A stretch of DNA of 64,000 bases from Rhodobacterales bacterium. Lineage in GTDB: Bacteria > Pseudomonadota > Alphaproteobacteria > Rhizobiales > Stappiaceae. The notes under the pieces were generated by a model. The model did not search any database, had not been told where the DNA came from, and was given only the letters and a program-made list of their open reading frames with translations. A program made the translations under genes and the position numbers. The stretch spans positions 62,001-126,000 of the forward strand of contig VIRH01000082.1 of assembly GCA_008107755.1 (NCBI GenBank), given 5' to 3'. Shown in pieces: positions 39,847-49,954 of the stretch. Within the stretch, counting starts at the first letter, position 1; each line of letters starts with the position of its first letter.

Positions 39847-40686
39847 ATGGCATTGCCCGATTTCACCATGCGTCAGCTGCTGGAAGCTGGCATTCACTTT
39901 GGTCACCAGAAGCACCGCTGGAACCCGCGCATGGGTCAGTTCATCTTTGGTGTGCGCAACGACGTCCACATCATGGATCTGTCCCAGACCGTTCCGCTTC
40001 TGCATCAGGCACTCAAGGCCGTGTCCGACACGGTTGCCGGCGGTGGCCGCGTTCTGATCGTCGGCACCAAGCGCCAGGCTCAGGAATCCGTTGCATCTGC
40101 TGCCCGTAATTCCGCGCAGTATTTCGTTAACGCTCGCTGGCTCGGTGGCATGCTGACCAACTGGAAGACCATCTCCCAGTCGATCCAGCGCCTGCGCAAG
40201 CTTGAAGAAACCCTGTCCTCCGACGCTGCAAACGCCCTGACCAAGAAAGAGCGTCTGTTTATGGACCGCGAGCGCGAAAAGCTCGAGCGGAACCTTGGCG
40301 GTATCAAGGACATGGGCGGTATCCCGGATCTGATCTTCGTGATCGATACCAATCGGGAATCGATTGCCATCCAGGAAGCCCGCCGTCTGGGTATCCCGGT
40401 TGCTGCAATCCTCGATTCCAATTCCGATCCGGATGGCATCACCTTCCCGGTTCCGGGTAACGATGACGCCGGCCGCGCGATTTCGCTCTATTGCGACCTG
40501 ATTTCCCGCGCTGCCATCGACGGTATCTCCCGTGCACAGGGTGCATCGGGCATGGATATCGGTGAATCGGAAGAAGCTCCGGTTGAAGAAGCGCTGGCTG
40601 GCGCTGCTGAAGAAGCTCCGGCCGCTGAAGCCGAAGCAGCCCCGGCTGAAGCAGCTCCGGCTGAAGCAGCTCCGGCTGAAGCTTAA
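39847..40686 (+). CDS. rpsB: 30S ribosomal protein S2
   Basis: A 279-residue S2 protein beginning [21 protein letters not shown], with the family segment [16 protein letters not shown] and the [19 protein letters not shown] region. The C-terminus carries an extension of Ala-Glu-Pro repeats (units of AAPAE) over about 25 residues, acidic and probably disordered. The start at 39847 follows AGGAGATAAGG; the frame is open from 39772. It heads the translation and lipid supercluster with tsf, pyrH and frr. Confidence 0.97.
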   Translation: MALPDFTMRQLLEAGIHFGHQKHRWNPRMGQFIFGVRNDVHIMDLSQTVPLLHQALKAVSDTVAGGGRVLIVGTKRQAQESVASAARNSAQYFVNARWLGGMLTNWKTISQSIQRLRKLEETLSSDAANALTKKERLFMDREREKLERNLGGIKDMGGIPDLIFVIDTNRESIAIQEARRLGIPVAAILDSNSDPDGITFPVPGNDDAGRAISLYCDLISRAAIDGISRAQGASGMDIGESEEAPVEEALAGAAEEAPAAEAEAAPAEAAPAEAAPAEA

Positions 40687-40696
40687 AACTGAATTT

Positions 40697-40759
40697 GCCA
40701 CGGTACCCGTGGCACTTTCATGTTGAATTCGCCAGGCGGGCTGCACTTTGTTGCAGCCC
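40697..40759 (+). other. Two stem-loops between rpsB and tsf
   Basis: Hairpin 1 is GCCACGG/CCGTGGC (40697-40713, 3-base loop). Hairpin 2 is GGGCTGC/GCAGCCC (40738-40759). Neither has a good T-run, so partial attenuation or mRNA processing between rpsB and tsf is more likely than full termination. Confidence 0.5.
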
Positions 40760-40829
40760 CGTCATAAAGACGCGGAATGCCGTCGGCTAAACCGTATCTT
40801 ATCTGAAACCCCCATCCACGAGGAAATCG

Positions 40830-41747
40830 ATGAGCATTACCGCTGCGATGGTAAAAGAGCTCCGCGAGAAATCCGGCGCTGGCATGATGGACTGCAAGAC
40901 TGCCCTGAACGAATCCGGTGGTGACATGGAAGCGGCCGTCGACTGGCTGCGCACCAAGGGTCTTGCCAAGGCCGCAAAGAAGGCGGGCCGTGTGGCCGCT
41001 GAAGGTCTGGTTGGCGTTGCTGCCGCTGGCAACAAGGCCGCAGTGATCGAGCTCAACTCCGAAACCGACTTCGTTGCCCGCAACGAAGGCTTCCAGAGCC
41101 TTGTTTCCAAGATCGCGTCTGCCGCGCTGGAAACCGATGGCTCGGTGGAGGCTGTTTCTGCTGCCGATCTCGACGGCAAGCCGGTCTCCGATGCGATCAC
41201 TGACGCGATTGCGACAATCGGCGAGAACATGACCCTTCGTCGGTCTGCTGTTCTGTCGGTCAGTGAAGGTGCCGTTGCGACTTACGTCCACAGCGCCGTC
41301 ACTGAAGGTCTCGGCAAGATCGGCGTTCTCGTCGCCCTGGAATCTTCCGGCGACAAGGACAAGCTGAACGCGCTTGGCCGTCAGATCGCGATGCATGTTG
41401 CTGCAACCAGTCCTCTGGCGCTGAGCACCGACGACCTGGACCCGGTCGTCGTTGAACGCGAAAAGACCGTGTTCTCCGAGCAGGCACGTGAGTCCGGCAA
41501 GCCGGAAAACATCATCGAGAAAATGGTGGAAGGTCGTTTGCGCAAATTCTACGAGGAAGTTACCCTCGTGAAGCAGGCATTCGTGATCAACCCGGATCAG
41601 ACGGTCGAGCAGGCTGTAGAGGCGCTCGCGAAAGATCTCGGCACCGCCGTCAAGCTCACCGGTTTCGTCCGCTTCGCCATCGGCGAGGGGATCGAAAAGG
41701 AAGAGCAAGACTTTGCCGCGGAGGTGGCGGCAGCCACCGGGCAGTAA
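40830..41747 (+). CDS. tsf: Elongation factor Ts
   Basis: A 305-residue guanine-nucleotide exchange factor for EF-Tu. The N-terminal UBA-like domain contains the signature [13 protein letters not shown], and the core contains [25 protein letters not shown] precedes the ATG. The gene ends in a strong terminator, which separates it from pyrH. Confidence 0.97.
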   Translation: MSITAAMVKELREKSGAGMMDCKTALNESGGDMEAAVDWLRTKGLAKAAKKAGRVAAEGLVGVAAAGNKAAVIELNSETDFVARNEGFQSLVSKIASAALETDGSVEAVSAADLDGKPVSDAITDAIATIGENMTLRRSAVLSVSEGAVATYVHSAVTEGLGKIGVLVALESSGDKDKLNALGRQIAMHVAATSPLALSTDDLDPVVVEREKTVFSEQARESGKPENIIEKMVEGRLRKFYEEVTLVKQAFVINPDQTVEQAVEALAKDLGTAVKLTGFVRFAIGEGIEKEEQDFAAEVAAATGQ

Positions 41748-41754
41748 GCTCAGG

Positions 41755-41786
41755 AAAAGCGCCGGCAAGTCCGGCGCTTTTTTTTT
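41755..41786 (+). terminator. Rho-independent terminator of tsf
   Basis: An 11-bp stem AAAAGCGCCGG / CCGGCGCTTTT with loop CAAGT is followed by further T residues. Confidence 0.95.
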
Positions 41787-41814
41787 AGAAAGACAATTCT
41801 ATCAGGGTGCACCC

Positions 41815-42534
41815 ATGACAAATTCTCTGCGTTGGAAGCGGATCCTTCTGAAACTCTCCGGTGAGGCTCTGATGGGATCGCAGCCGTTCGGGATCGATCC
41901 GGCAATCGTGCAGAGGATTGCAAAGGAAATCGCCGATGCCGTGGCGCTCGGGGCCCAGGTAGGCGTCGTCGTGGGCGGTGGCAACATCTTTCGCGGCGTC
42001 GCTGTCGCGGCCAAGGGCGGCAACCGGGTGACAGGCGACCATATGGGCATGCTGGCCACGATCATGAACAGCCTGACGCTCGCCGACGCTCTGCGCCGGC
42101 TGAAAGTCAATGCCCGCGTTCTGTCCGCTGTTTCCGTGCCCTCTATCTGCGAAACCTTCTCGCAGCGTGTCGCCGACCGCTACATGGAAGATGGCGACGT
42201 GATCGTGTTTGCAGGCGGCACGGGCAACCCGTTCTTTACCACCGATAGCGGCGCGGCTCTTCGGGCAGCGGAAATGAAATGCGATGCGTTCCTGAAGGGC
42301 ACGCAGGTGGACGGCGTCTATTCGGAAGATCCGAAGATCAATCCGGATGCGGAGCGCTACGAGACGCTCGGCTACGAGGAAGTGATCCAGCGCAATCTGA
42401 AAGTCATGGACACCACCGCCATTGCGCTTGCGCGCGACAATTCAATTCCGGTCATCGTCTTTTCGATCCACAGCCCCGGCGCCCTTGTCAGCGTGCTGCA
42501 GGAAACAGGCACCTACACGGTCGTGGGGTCGTGA
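41815..42534 (+). CDS. pyrH: UMP kinase
   Basis: A 239-residue hexameric kinase converting UMP to UDP with ATP (amino-acid-kinase fold, bacterial type). Motifs are LLKLSGEALMG, VVGGGNIFRG, and GTGNPFFTTDSGAALRAAE. The start at 41815 (MTNSLRWKRILLKLS) follows CAGGGTGC, 28 bases after the tsf terminator. No clear promoter lies in the short space between, so it may rely on read-through or on a promoter inside tsf. Confidence 0.97.
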   Translation: MTNSLRWKRILLKLSGEALMGSQPFGIDPAIVQRIAKEIADAVALGAQVGVVVGGGNIFRGVAVAAKGGNRVTGDHMGMLATIMNSLTLADALRRLKVNARVLSAVSVPSICETFSQRVADRYMEDGDVIVFAGGTGNPFFTTDSGAALRAAEMKCDAFLKGTQVDGVYSEDPKINPDAERYETLGYEEVIQRNLKVMDTTAIALARDNSIPVIVFSIHSPGALVSVLQETGTYTVVGS

Positions 42535-42645
42535 CAAGTTTTACAGGCGTATAGGCCGCAAGCTCTTGTGTTTCGGCACGTTTATGCCATGGTGGCGCGC
42601 GCCGGAACTCTGGTTAGCCAAAGACAAAACAACAGTGAGGATAAA

Positions 42646-43209
42646 ATGTCCGTAGTAGGTGTCGATCTGGAGGATTTGAAGCGCCGCATGCAGGGGGCCC
42701 TTTCATCGCTGAAGACCGATTTCTCAGGACTTCGGACTGGTCGCGCTTCCTCATCGATGATGGATCCGATCACCGTTGAAGCCTACGGACAGTCAATGCC
42801 CATCAGCCAGGTGGCGACTGTATCGGTTCCCGAGCCACGCATGCTCGCCGTGCAGGTGTGGGACAAGACCATGGTCTCCGCTGTCGAAAAGGCCATCCGC
42901 GAATCGAATCTCGGTCTGAATCCTGTGGTCGACGGCCAGTTGCTTCGTCTGCCGATTCCCGAACTCAATCAGGAACGCCGTCAGGAGCTGATCAAGGTCG
43001 CTCACAAATATGCCGAACAGGCGAAGGTTGCGATCCGTCACGTCCGCCGCGACGGCATGGACACCGCCAAGAAGGCTGAAAAAGACGGAGAGATCTCGCA
43101 GGACGACAGCCGTGTCGCGTCTGACGAAGTGCAGAAACTCACTGACCAGATGATCGCCGAAGTCGACAGCATGCTGGAGAAAAAAGAGCAGGAAATCTCC
43201 CAGGTCTGA
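42646..43209 (+). CDS. frr: Ribosome recycling factor
   Basis: A 187-residue tRNA-mimic that dissociates post-termination ribosomes with EF-G. Signatures are [20 protein letters not shown] and [17 protein letters not shown], with the C-terminal long helix of domain I. The start at 42646 follows GTGAGGATAAA. Confidence 0.97.
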   Translation: MSVVGVDLEDLKRRMQGALSSLKTDFSGLRTGRASSSMMDPITVEAYGQSMPISQVATVSVPEPRMLAVQVWDKTMVSAVEKAIRESNLGLNPVVDGQLLRLPIPELNQERRQELIKVAHKYAEQAKVAIRHVRRDGMDTAKKAEKDGEISQDDSRVASDEVQKLTDQMIAEVDSMLEKKEQEISQV

Positions 43210-43238
43210 CAGGGACGGGGCCCGTAAGGGGGGGACAG

Positions 43239-44006
43239 ATGAGCGTTAGCCCAAACCGGGATCCGCAAGCGAGCGTCGAGGAAACCTCTGACGCCAAGCG
43301 ACCGCGGCACGTTGCCTTCATCATGGATGGCAACGGAAGATGGGCGACGTCTCGCGGCCTGCCGCGGACAGAAGGTCATCGGAAGGGCCTGCAGGCCTTG
43401 CGGAAAGTCATCCGCCATGCCGGCGAGATCGGCATTGAAACGGTGACGATCTACAGTTTCTCCTCCGAGAACTGGAACCGGCCGGAAACCGAAGTGACAT
43501 TTTTGATGGGGTTGCTTCGTCGGTTCGTCCAGCGGGACCTCAGCGAACTCCACAAAAGTAACGTGCGCATCCGCATTATCGGCGGGCGAGATGATCTGGA
43601 ACCTGGCATTCTTGCCCTCTTGCAGGAAGCCGAGGATCTGACGCGGTCCAATACCGGGCTCAACCTTGTCGTTGCCTTCAACTATGGCGCACGGGACGAA
43701 ATCGTGCGCGGGGTGAAGGCGATCGCAGCGCAGGTGGCGGGCGGCGAACTGAGCCTTGACGACATTTCGGAGAAGACCATCTCCAACAATCTAGATACGG
43801 CCGGCCTTCGGGATCCTGATCTGATCGTCCGGACGAGCGGGGAAATGCGGCTGTCGAACTTCCTGCTGTGGCAAGCTGCCTATACGGAATTCTATTTTTG
43901 TGATCTCTACTGGCCGGATTTTGATGAAAATGCCTTTGATGAGGCGATCGCATATTTTTGCAGGCGCGAGCGACGATACGGCGGACTCGACGCCAAGGCA
44001 TTGTGA
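43239..44006 (+). CDS. uppS: Undecaprenyl diphosphate synthase
   Basis: A 255-residue cis-prenyltransferase that makes the C55 lipid carrier for peptidoglycan and LPS. Motifs are FIMDGNGRWATSRGLPR with the catalytic Asp, YSFSSENWNRP, and DLIVRTSGEMRLSNFLLWQ. The last motif has Met where many homologues have Gln. The downstream cdsA starts within or just after the uppS stop. Confidence 0.96.
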   Translation: MSVSPNRDPQASVEETSDAKRPRHVAFIMDGNGRWATSRGLPRTEGHRKGLQALRKVIRHAGEIGIETVTIYSFSSENWNRPETEVTFLMGLLRRFVQRDLSELHKSNVRIRIIGGRDDLEPGILALLQEAEDLTRSNTGLNLVVAFNYGARDEIVRGVKAIAAQVAGGELSLDDISEKTISNNLDTAGLRDPDLIVRTSGEMRLSNFLLWQAAYTEFYFCDLYWPDFDENAFDEAIAYFCRRERRYGGLDAKAL

Positions 44007-44020
44007 CGGACGCTGAGGCC

Positions 44021-44863
44021 ATGGCAGACAGCGAAAGTCCCAAAGGCAAGACTTCCGATCTCGGCATACGACTGCTGTCCGCAGTCATCCTCGGGCCATT
44101 GGTTCTGGGCGTCGCTTATCTTGGCGGTGCCGCTTATGCCATTCTGGTCCTGGTGGCGGCCTGCCTCTTCTTTGACGAATGGATCAAGATAACAGGGACG
44201 CCGAAGCGCTCGATCGGCGCCGTCGTCGGGTTCACGGCATTGGCAGCGCTGGCGCTCCTCATCTTTGTCGACCTGGCGCCAGTCGGTCTGCTGGTTCTCG
44301 TCGCTCTGGCGCTTGGAGCTTTCGCGTTCGAACGCTTTACCCGTCAAGCGCGCTGGTGCGTTGAAGGCCTGCTCTATAGCGGTCTTGCCCTTTACGCATT
44401 GACGGTCATCCGGGATGGGACAATAGGCCTGGTCCTTACCTTTTTCCTTTTGATTGTCGTTTGGGCCACCGACATCTTTGCGTATTTTTCAGGCCGTGCC
44501 ATCGGCGGACCCAAGCTGTGGGCACGTGTCTCGCCCAAGAAGACATGGTCCGGCGCCCTTGGCGGTCTGGCGGCGGCAATGCTGCTGGGAACAGGATTTG
44601 CCTACCTTGCCGGTTCGCAGACACTTGCCTTGTGGGCACTGCTTGCTCTTGTTCTTTCAGCGGTTTCACAGGCTGGCGATCTACTGGAATCGGCGATCAA
44701 GCGCCGTTTTGATGTGAAGGACTCGAGCCAACTCATACCTGGGCATGGCGGTATCATGGACCGGGTCGATGGACTGGTTGCAGCTGCAATCTGTGCAGCG
44801 GCGCTGGGGCTCGTAGCCGGTGGGTCGCTGGCCGATCCGATGGTCGGCCTTGGCTTGCAGTAA
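44021..44863 (+). CDS. cdsA: Phosphatidate cytidylyltransferase
   Basis: A 280-residue inner-membrane enzyme making CDP-diacylglycerol from phosphatidic acid and CTP. It has about eight helices and the C-terminal signature SQAGDLLESAIKRRFDVKD followed by IPGHGGIMDRVDGL. ATG 44021 is used here. An in-frame GTG at 44003, overlapping the uppS stop as GTGA and preceded by AAGG, is an equally plausible start adding six residues. Confidence 0.94.
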   Translation: MADSESPKGKTSDLGIRLLSAVILGPLVLGVAYLGGAAYAILVLVAACLFFDEWIKITGTPKRSIGAVVGFTALAALALLIFVDLAPVGLLVLVALALGAFAFERFTRQARWCVEGLLYSGLALYALTVIRDGTIGLVLTFFLLIVVWATDIFAYFSGRAIGGPKLWARVSPKKTWSGALGGLAAAMLLGTGFAYLAGSQTLALWALLALVLSAVSQAGDLLESAIKRRFDVKDSSQLIPGHGGIMDRVDGLVAAAICAAALGLVAGGSLADPMVGLGLQ

Positions 44864-44879
44864 GGACTGGAGAGTGCCT

Positions 44880-46079
44880 ATGGCCTTGCGGCCGGGAATG
44901 GAAGAAGACAGGTCGCCGGTCCGCATTATCGTGCTTGGCGCGACGGGATCCATAGGCAAGAGCCTCGCTGATCTTATTGCGCGTAATCCCTACCGGTTCG
45001 ATGTCGTTGCGCTCGTTGCAAATCAAAATGCCGCCGGGCTTGCGGAGATGGCTGTGCGTCTCAAGGCGCGCAGGGCAGTTCTTTGCGACGATACCTGCCG
45101 CAAGGATCTGGCGAACCGATTGGATGGCAGCGGTGTCGCGGTTTCCGCCGGTGAAGGCGCGGTGCTTGAAGCGGTCGATCTCGAAGCCGATCTCGTGGTG
45201 GGGGCAATTGTCGGTTCGGCGGGTCTCAAGCCGACACTGGCTGCCATCAAGCCGGGGAGGCGCATCGCGCTCGCCAACAAGGAATGTCTCGTCTGCGCCG
45301 GCAATCTCTTCATGGATCGTGTGCGGCAGGCCGGTGCCGAGCTGTTGCCGGTCGACAGTGAGCACAACGCAATATTTCAGGTTTTTGAGACAGCCCAGGC
45401 CGATCTGGTCGAGAAAGTCATACTGACCGCATCCGGAGGACCCTTCCGCACCTTCACGACGCGGGAGATGGCAGATGTGACCCCCGCACAGGCGCTCAAG
45501 CATCCGAACTGGGATATGGGCTCGCGGATCACCATCGACAGCGCGACCATGATGAACAAGGGTTTCGAAGTCATCGAAGCGTCTCATCTGTTTCCGGTTC
45601 GGCATGATCAGCTCGGGGTCCTGGTTCACCCTCAGTCGGCGGTTCATGGCCTCGTTCAATACAAGGACGGTTCTCTTCTGGCGCAAATGGGAAGTCCCGA
45701 CATGCGCACGCCGATTGCGCACTGCCTTGCTTTTCCGCGGCGCATGGACGTGCCCGTGAAACGTCTTGATCTTGCGGCGCTAGGGACCCTGACCTTCGAA
45801 GCGCCGGACCTGGACCGGTTTCCCGCTCTGAGGCTCGCGCTGGAAGCGATGCAGGTGGGTGGAACCGCCCCGGCAGCACTCAATGCTGCGGACGAAGTAG
45901 CAGTCGAGGCCTTTTTGAACGAGCGGATAGGGTTTCTCGATATCCCGGCAGCGATCGAGGCCGTGCTTCAGAAACTGGATGGCGCAGGCCGGTTGGCTGC
46001 GGCCCGTGATGCGGGTGATGTTCTGGCCCTGGACGCGGAGGCGCGGCGCAAGACAGGCGAGTGGATCAGTGCGCGCTGA
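44880..46079 (+). CDS. dxr: 1-deoxy-D-xylulose 5-phosphate reductoisomerase
   Basis: A 399-residue NADPH-dependent enzyme of the MEP isoprenoid pathway. The Rossmann motif is IVLGATGSIGKS, then ALANKECLVCAG and the metal-site segment LLPVDSEHNAIFQ (Asp and Glu). The start at 44880 (MALRPGMEED) follows GGAGAG. It supplies precursors to UppS two genes upstream. Confidence 0.96.
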   Translation: MALRPGMEEDRSPVRIIVLGATGSIGKSLADLIARNPYRFDVVALVANQNAAGLAEMAVRLKARRAVLCDDTCRKDLANRLDGSGVAVSAGEGAVLEAVDLEADLVVGAIVGSAGLKPTLAAIKPGRRIALANKECLVCAGNLFMDRVRQAGAELLPVDSEHNAIFQVFETAQADLVEKVILTASGGPFRTFTTREMADVTPAQALKHPNWDMGSRITIDSATMMNKGFEVIEASHLFPVRHDQLGVLVHPQSAVHGLVQYKDGSLLAQMGSPDMRTPIAHCLAFPRRMDVPVKRLDLAALGTLTFEAPDLDRFPALRLALEAMQVGGTAPAALNAADEVAVEAFLNERIGFLDIPAAIEAVLQKLDGAGRLAAARDAGDVLALDAEARRKTGEWISAR

Positions 46080-46123
46080 CGCTGCCGCTTGCTGCCATGA
46101 AAGTTTCTCATCGACCATTAACA

Positions 46124-46154
46124 AGCCGTAATTTTCTTTTTAGTAGTTACGGCT
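46124..46154 (+). other. Stem-loop upstream of rseP
   Basis: Perfect 8-bp arms AGCCGTAA / TTACGGCT enclose a 15-base U-rich loop. There is no T-run after the stem, so this is not a canonical terminator. It lies 36 bases before the rseP start and may be an operator or an RNA element. Confidence 0.45.
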
Positions 46155-46189
46155 ACAGATAAACAGGCTGTGCAGGACGGACGCCCCAG

Positions 46190-47332
46190 ATGGATCTACT
46201 ACTTTCCGCTTATTCGCTTGTTGTCGGGACGATCATTCCCTTCCTGTGCGTTTTGACCATCGTGGTCTTCTTCCATGAGCTGGGGCATTTCGCCGTTGCC
46301 AGATGGTGCGGGGTTAAGGTCGATGCCTTTTCAGTCGGGTTCGGCAGAGAAATCATTGGCAGGGACGACAGCAAGGGCACGCGCTGGAAGCTTTGCCTGA
46401 TCCCGCTGGGCGGATACGTCAAGTTCGCTGGAGATGAAAACGCCGCGAGTGTTCCGAGCCGGGAGCTTATCGCGCAGATGAGCGAAGAGGAGCGCAAAAC
46501 CGCCTTCGTCGCCAAACCCGTCTGGCAGCGAGCCGCTATCGTCGCAGCCGGTCCGATCGCAAATTTCCTCCTCGCGATTGTCATCTTCAGCTCGCTGTTC
46601 ATGTCCGCCGGCAAGCAGGGCGTCATGCCTCTCGTCGAAGAGGTCTTTGCGGGCGGTGCCGCCCAAAGAGGCGGTATCGAGGCCGGGGACATCATCAAGG
46701 AAATCGACGGTCGTCCGATCGACACCTTTAGCGAGCTGCGTCAGGTCGTGCTCATGAATGCGAACACGCCGCTCGTGTTCGAAGTCGACCGCGGCGGTAA
46801 GCCGGTTGATCTGACGGTGACGCCGGACGCAAAGGAAAAGGAAGTTTTCCTCGGCGAAGTTCAGCTTGCAGGCGATATCGGTCTGCGTGGCACCAGCGAC
46901 CCCGAAAATATGGTCAGAATAAAATATTCGCCCCTTGAAGCGGTAGGCGAGGGCTCCAGGGAAACCTACCGGATCATCGAAGGGACCTTCAGCTACGTCT
47001 GGGGCATGATTACCCAGCGCCATTCGGCAGATCAGCTGGGGGGGCCTATCCGCGTGGCGCAGATCTCCGGTAAGGTCGCCGAGTTCGGCATTCTTCCACT
47101 GATTTCTCTGACGGCTGTTCTTTCCGTCAGCATTGGTCTGATCAACCTGGCTCCGGTCCCCGTGCTCGACGGCGGCCACCTGGTTTATTACCTGTTCGAA
47201 GCGCTTCGTGGAAAGCCGTTGAGCGAGCGGGTCCAGGACGTGGGTTTCCGCATCGGACTGGGATTGGTTCTAATGCTAATGGTTTTTGTAACTTTTAAGG
47301 ATATTGTGCGACTTGTAGGTACGGATTCGTAG
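46190..47332 (+). CDS. rseP: RIP-type intramembrane zinc protease
   Basis: A 380-residue inner-membrane site-2 protease. The zinc motif HELGH is at residues 29-33 in the first helix, a single PDZ domain occupies about 125-200, and the second metal motif is NLAPVPVLDGGHL near the C-terminus. RseP-type enzymes cleave anti-sigma factors such as RseA and remnant signal peptides. Its place between dxr and bamA is conserved. Confidence 0.95.
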   Translation: MDLLLSAYSLVVGTIIPFLCVLTIVVFFHELGHFAVARWCGVKVDAFSVGFGREIIGRDDSKGTRWKLCLIPLGGYVKFAGDENAASVPSRELIAQMSEEERKTAFVAKPVWQRAAIVAAGPIANFLLAIVIFSSLFMSAGKQGVMPLVEEVFAGGAAQRGGIEAGDIIKEIDGRPIDTFSELRQVVLMNANTPLVFEVDRGGKPVDLTVTPDAKEKEVFLGEVQLAGDIGLRGTSDPENMVRIKYSPLEAVGEGSRETYRIIEGTFSYVWGMITQRHSADQLGGPIRVAQISGKVAEFGILPLISLTAVLSVSIGLINLAPVPVLDGGHLVYYLFEALRGKPLSERVQDVGFRIGLGLVLMLMVFVTFKDIVRLVGTDS

Positions 47333-47494
47333 CATCCGTGACATTGGCGCAACGTCTTCTGACTAAATCGCTTTTGGCCCGGAACGGATGTTGCGTTATC
47401 AGGAAAAACCTATACAACGATCGACAGTTCCGAGATTCTGCTTGGGTGAATGCGGATCCCGGAAGGGGTATTAAAACAAAGGCATAGCGCAATA

Positions 47495-49876
47495 ATGCAG
47501 CGATTGCAGAAATTTACACGCGCGGTTTTGCTTGCGGCAGCCGTATTCTCGATTGGTTCGGTTTTGCCGCAGGGAGTTGGGCCTCTATCGCTCAATACCC
47601 AGGCGGAAGCCGCTGTTGCCAGTAGTATTCAGGTCAATGGCAATACCCGAGTCGAAGACGAAACTGTCATCAGCTATATGACCATCGTTCCGGGGCGGTC
47701 CTACTCCGCCTACGATGTCGATGAGTCTCTGAAAGCGCTGTATGCGACAGGTCTGTTTGCAACGGTGGACATCAGTCCGCGTGGTGGCACGATTGTCGTG
47801 ACGGTTTCGGAAAACCCGATCATCAACAGGGTGTCGTTCGAAGGCAACAAGAAGATCAAGGACGGTGCGCTTGAGACCGCCGTTCGGTCGCAGCCGCGTT
47901 CGATGCTTTCTCGGGCAAAGGTCCAGACCGACGTCCAGAACATTCTTGAAGCCTATCGTCGCTCCGGCCGTTATGGCGCTTCCGTCGATCCCAAGATCAT
48001 CGAACGCGGACAGAACCGCGTCGACCTGGTTTTCGAGATCAACGAAGGCGACAAGACCGGCGTCGAGCGTATCAGCTTCATTGGCAATAACTCCTTCAGT
48101 GACGGTCGCCTGCGCGACGTGGTCCGGACGCGTGAGAGCGGGCTGCTCAGCTGGCTTCGTAGCACGGATACCTACGATCCCGACCGTCTGGCCGCCGACG
48201 AAGAGCTGCTGCGCCAGTACTACAACAAGAAGGGCTATGCGGATTTCCGTGTGGTTTCCGTCAGCGCCGATCTCGATCGCGAGCAGAACATCTTCTATGT
48301 GACGTTCACGGTCGATGAAGGTGAAAAGTACGAAGTCGGCGACGTTGAGATTGTTTCGACGATCCCGAATGTCGATCCGGACGAATTGCGTCGGTTGCTT
48401 CGGACGCGTAGCGGGCAGACGTTCAACTCCCTGCGCGTTGAGCAGACCGTCGAAGACATCACGCTTCGTGTTTCGGAAGAAGGCTACGCCTTTGCACGGG
48501 TTCGTCCGCGTGGCGCACGTGACTATGACAACAACACGATCTCACTGATCTATTATATCGAAGAAGGCCCGCGTGCCTATATCGAGCGGATCAACGTGAT
48601 CGGCAACGACCGCACCCGCGAATACGTTATTCGCCGCGAGTTCGACATTGCAGAAGGCGACGCGTTCAACCGTGCGCTGATCGACAAGGCTGAGCGTCGT
48701 CTGAAAAATCTCGGGTTCTTCGAGAAGGTTGCGATCACGACGCAGCAGGGCGGCGCTCCGGATCGCGTCATCGTCAACGTTCGCGTTGAGGAAAAGGCAA
48801 CCGGTGAGATCTCCTTCGGTGTCGGTTACTCGACAGTCGATGGTGTCGTTGGCGATATCTCCATCAGTGAGAAGAACTTCCTCGGTCGCGGTCAGTTCGT
48901 CAAACTCGCCGTTGGTGGCGGAACGGACACGCAAAGCTACGAGTTCCGCTTCGTCGAGCCGTTCTTTATGGGACGCCGTGTCGCGATGGATCTCGACCTC
49001 TATCGGAAGGTTGACGATGCGAACGACTATCGCTCCTTCGACCAGAAGAAGACCGGCGGTGGAATTGGCTTCACTCTGCCTCTCCGTGAGGAAGAGCTGA
49101 CGGTCAGGTTGTTCTATAACATCTTTCAGGAAGAGAACTCTGATCCGGATAACGAGTCGACAAGCATCAACAATTGCAACACGAACAATCTGTCTCTTGC
49201 AATCTGTGACTCTCTGGGAACCTACCTGACGTCTCTCGTCGGCTATGAATTCCGCTACAGCACGCTGAACCGTAACCTCGATCCGAGCGATGGCTTCTAT
49301 GCCTCCTTCGGTCAGGAATTTGCCGGTCTCGGCGGCGACAGCTACTACATCAAGACCGAAGCCCAGGCTCGCGCCTACAAGGAAATCCTTGCAGACTATG
49401 GTCTTGTCAGCAGTCTGTCGGTCCGCGGTGGTAACATCATGGCAATCGGTGATGAACGTCTGCGCGTGTCGGAGCAGTTCATGCTTGGCGGCAATCTGGT
49501 CCGTGGTTTCGAAAACCAGGGTATCGGTCCTCGCGATGGGACGACCGAGGATGCGATTGGTGGCCGGTTCTACTTCGCCGCGACTGCGGAAACCCGGTTC
49601 CCGTTCCCCGTCATTCCTGAAGAGTTCGGTCTGAGCGGTGCGGTCTTCGCTGATGCAGGTTCGCTCTGGGATGCCGACAGTGATCTCGTTGGTCTTGTTG
49701 AAGATAATGGTGGTCGGATCGACTCCAACGACTTCAACGTCCGCGCCTCTGTCGGTGCTGGCATCCGTTGGCAATCGCCCTTCGGACCGCTGCGCGCAGA
49801 CTTCGCGTACCCGGTCGTGAAAGATGATGCGGACAAGACCCAGATTTTCCGGTTAAGCGGCGGCACGCGCTTCTAA
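47495..49876 (+). CDS. bamA: Outer-membrane protein assembly factor BamA
   Basis: A 793-residue Omp85 protein that inserts beta-barrels into the outer membrane. A signal peptide lies at residues 1 to about 39 (MQRLQKFTRAVLLAAAVFS, cleavage near NTQAEA), followed by five POTRA domains to about residue 410 and then the 16-strand barrel with the VRGFENQGIGP loop-6 motif. It ends in Phe (SGGTRF), as expected of an outer-membrane barrel. The start at 47495 gives the proper signal peptide; the frame is open from 47450, and no strong ribosome binding site is present at either. Confidence 0.96.
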   Translation: MQRLQKFTRAVLLAAAVFSIGSVLPQGVGPLSLNTQAEAAVASSIQVNGNTRVEDETVISYMTIVPGRSYSAYDVDESLKALYATGLFATVDISPRGGTIVVTVSENPIINRVSFEGNKKIKDGALETAVRSQPRSMLSRAKVQTDVQNILEAYRRSGRYGASVDPKIIERGQNRVDLVFEINEGDKTGVERISFIGNNSFSDGRLRDVVRTRESGLLSWLRSTDTYDPDRLAADEELLRQYYNKKGYADFRVVSVSADLDREQNIFYVTFTVDEGEKYEVGDVEIVSTIPNVDPDELRRLLRTRSGQTFNSLRVEQTVEDITLRVSEEGYAFARVRPRGARDYDNNTISLIYYIEEGPRAYIERINVIGNDRTREYVIRREFDIAEGDAFNRALIDKAERRLKNLGFFEKVAITTQQGGAPDRVIVNVRVEEKATGEISFGVGYSTVDGVVGDISISEKNFLGRGQFVKLAVGGGTDTQSYEFRFVEPFFMGRRVAMDLDLYRKVDDANDYRSFDQKKTGGGIGFTLPLREEELTVRLFYNIFQEENSDPDNESTSINNCNTNNLSLAICDSLGTYLTSLVGYEFRYSTLNRNLDPSDGFYASFGQEFAGLGGDSYYIKTEAQARAYKEILADYGLVSSLSVRGGNIMAIGDERLRVSEQFMLGGNLVRGFENQGIGPRDGTTEDAIGGRFYFAATAETRFPFPVIPEEFGLSGAVFADAGSLWDADSDLVGLVEDNGGRIDSNDFNVRASVGAGIRWQSPFGPLRADFAYPVVKDDADKTQIFRLSGGTRF

Positions 49877-49898
49877 ACCGCGGTCAAATACGATAGAA

Positions 49899-49930
49899 AT
49901 CGGCCGCCGAGCATTCGGCGGCCTTTTTTG
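49899..49930 (+). terminator. Rho-independent terminator of bamA
   Basis: A perfect 9-bp stem GGCCGCCGA / TCGGCGGCC with loop GCAT is followed by TTTTTTG. Confidence 0.95.
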
Positions 49931-49954
49931 TTGGCTGGCAACAAGGATAAAATC

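Noticed and set aside
40560..40686. Slippage artefact at the rpsB end
   Set aside because: The Ala-Glu-Pro units are in frame and end with a normal stop. Acidic Ala-rich S2 tails are plausible in alphaproteobacteria.
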